Of a stretch of 22,965 bases of DNA, positions 22,939-22,965 are shown piece after piece. Position 1 is the stretch's first letter. Each line of letters starts with the position of its first letter. Position numbers and translations under genes: made by a program. The notes under the pieces were generated by a model. The model had not been told where the DNA came from, made no database searches, and worked only from the letters and a program-made list of their open reading frames with translations. Source of the stretch: an uncultured Eubacteriales bacterium (GTDB lineage Bacteria; Bacillota; Clostridia; Oscillospirales; Oscillospiraceae); contig URCB01000029.1 in NCBI GenBank assembly GCA_900546255.1, positions 1-22,965 on the forward strand. Reading direction: 5' to 3'.

Positions 22939-22965
22939 GTGCATTCCCCTTTCTTGGCAAGGAAT

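Overview
The window is high-GC DNA (strong G/C bias at third codon positions, so many long antisense shadow frames) with Firmicute signatures: a ClpC-type unfoldase, AGGAGG ribosome-binding sites, near-consensus sigma-A promoters, a Gram-positive (DinR-type) LexA box and a collagen-like, possibly spore-surface protein. A gut clostridium of the Oscillospiraceae (Flavonifractor/Pseudoflavonifractor type) is the best guess; this is inference from style and gene content, not from a marker comparison.

Layout. 1-2400: 5'-incomplete or damaged clpC (+), ending at a bidirectional terminator shared with a minus-strand tRNA operon (Met-CAT, Glu-TTC, Val-CAC) that has an excellent promoter. 2743-5468: glpK and pepT (minus), coupled through an ATGA overlap. 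5594-6274: sfsA (+), convergent with rarD (minus) with 3 nt between the stops. 7389-8489: a single-domain Old Yellow Enzyme with an Fe-S-type cysteine cluster (+). 8563-10668: a two-gene DNA-repair-type operon (radical SAM plus DUF4130 protein) whose promoter carries a perfect SOS box. 10832-12166: a CNNM/CorC-type membrane protein. 12336-16590: prfC, udk (with a +1 frameshift in a G7 tract), a NimA-like flavoprotein and asnS, all on + and closely spaced. 16591-17334: 744 nt without a credible gene, filled by inverted repeats and a tandem array with a 55-bp period. 17335-20327: ECF sigma factor, six-TM membrane protein, ABC ATPase and ABC permease, all overlapping, ending at a 17-bp-stem terminator. 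20389-22938: DUF1835 protein, GT2 glycosyltransferase with a TPR-like tail, and a short collagen-like protein, all minus.

Functional links. The most coherent units are the LexA-controlled radical SAM/DUF4130 pair (a damage-inducible, biochemically unassigned DNA repair or modification module), the sigma-membrane protein-ABC operon (a self-contained sensing/efflux module in which the membrane protein holds the anti-sigma position), and the collagen-like protein with a neighbouring glycosyltransferase (a possible glycosylated surface filament). The 55-bp array, bracketed by 24-nt near-identical direct repeats and preceded by three strong hairpins, is the least explained structure. Two coding sequences look broken at single points (clpC 5' end, udk 3' end); both could be assembly or sequencing errors.
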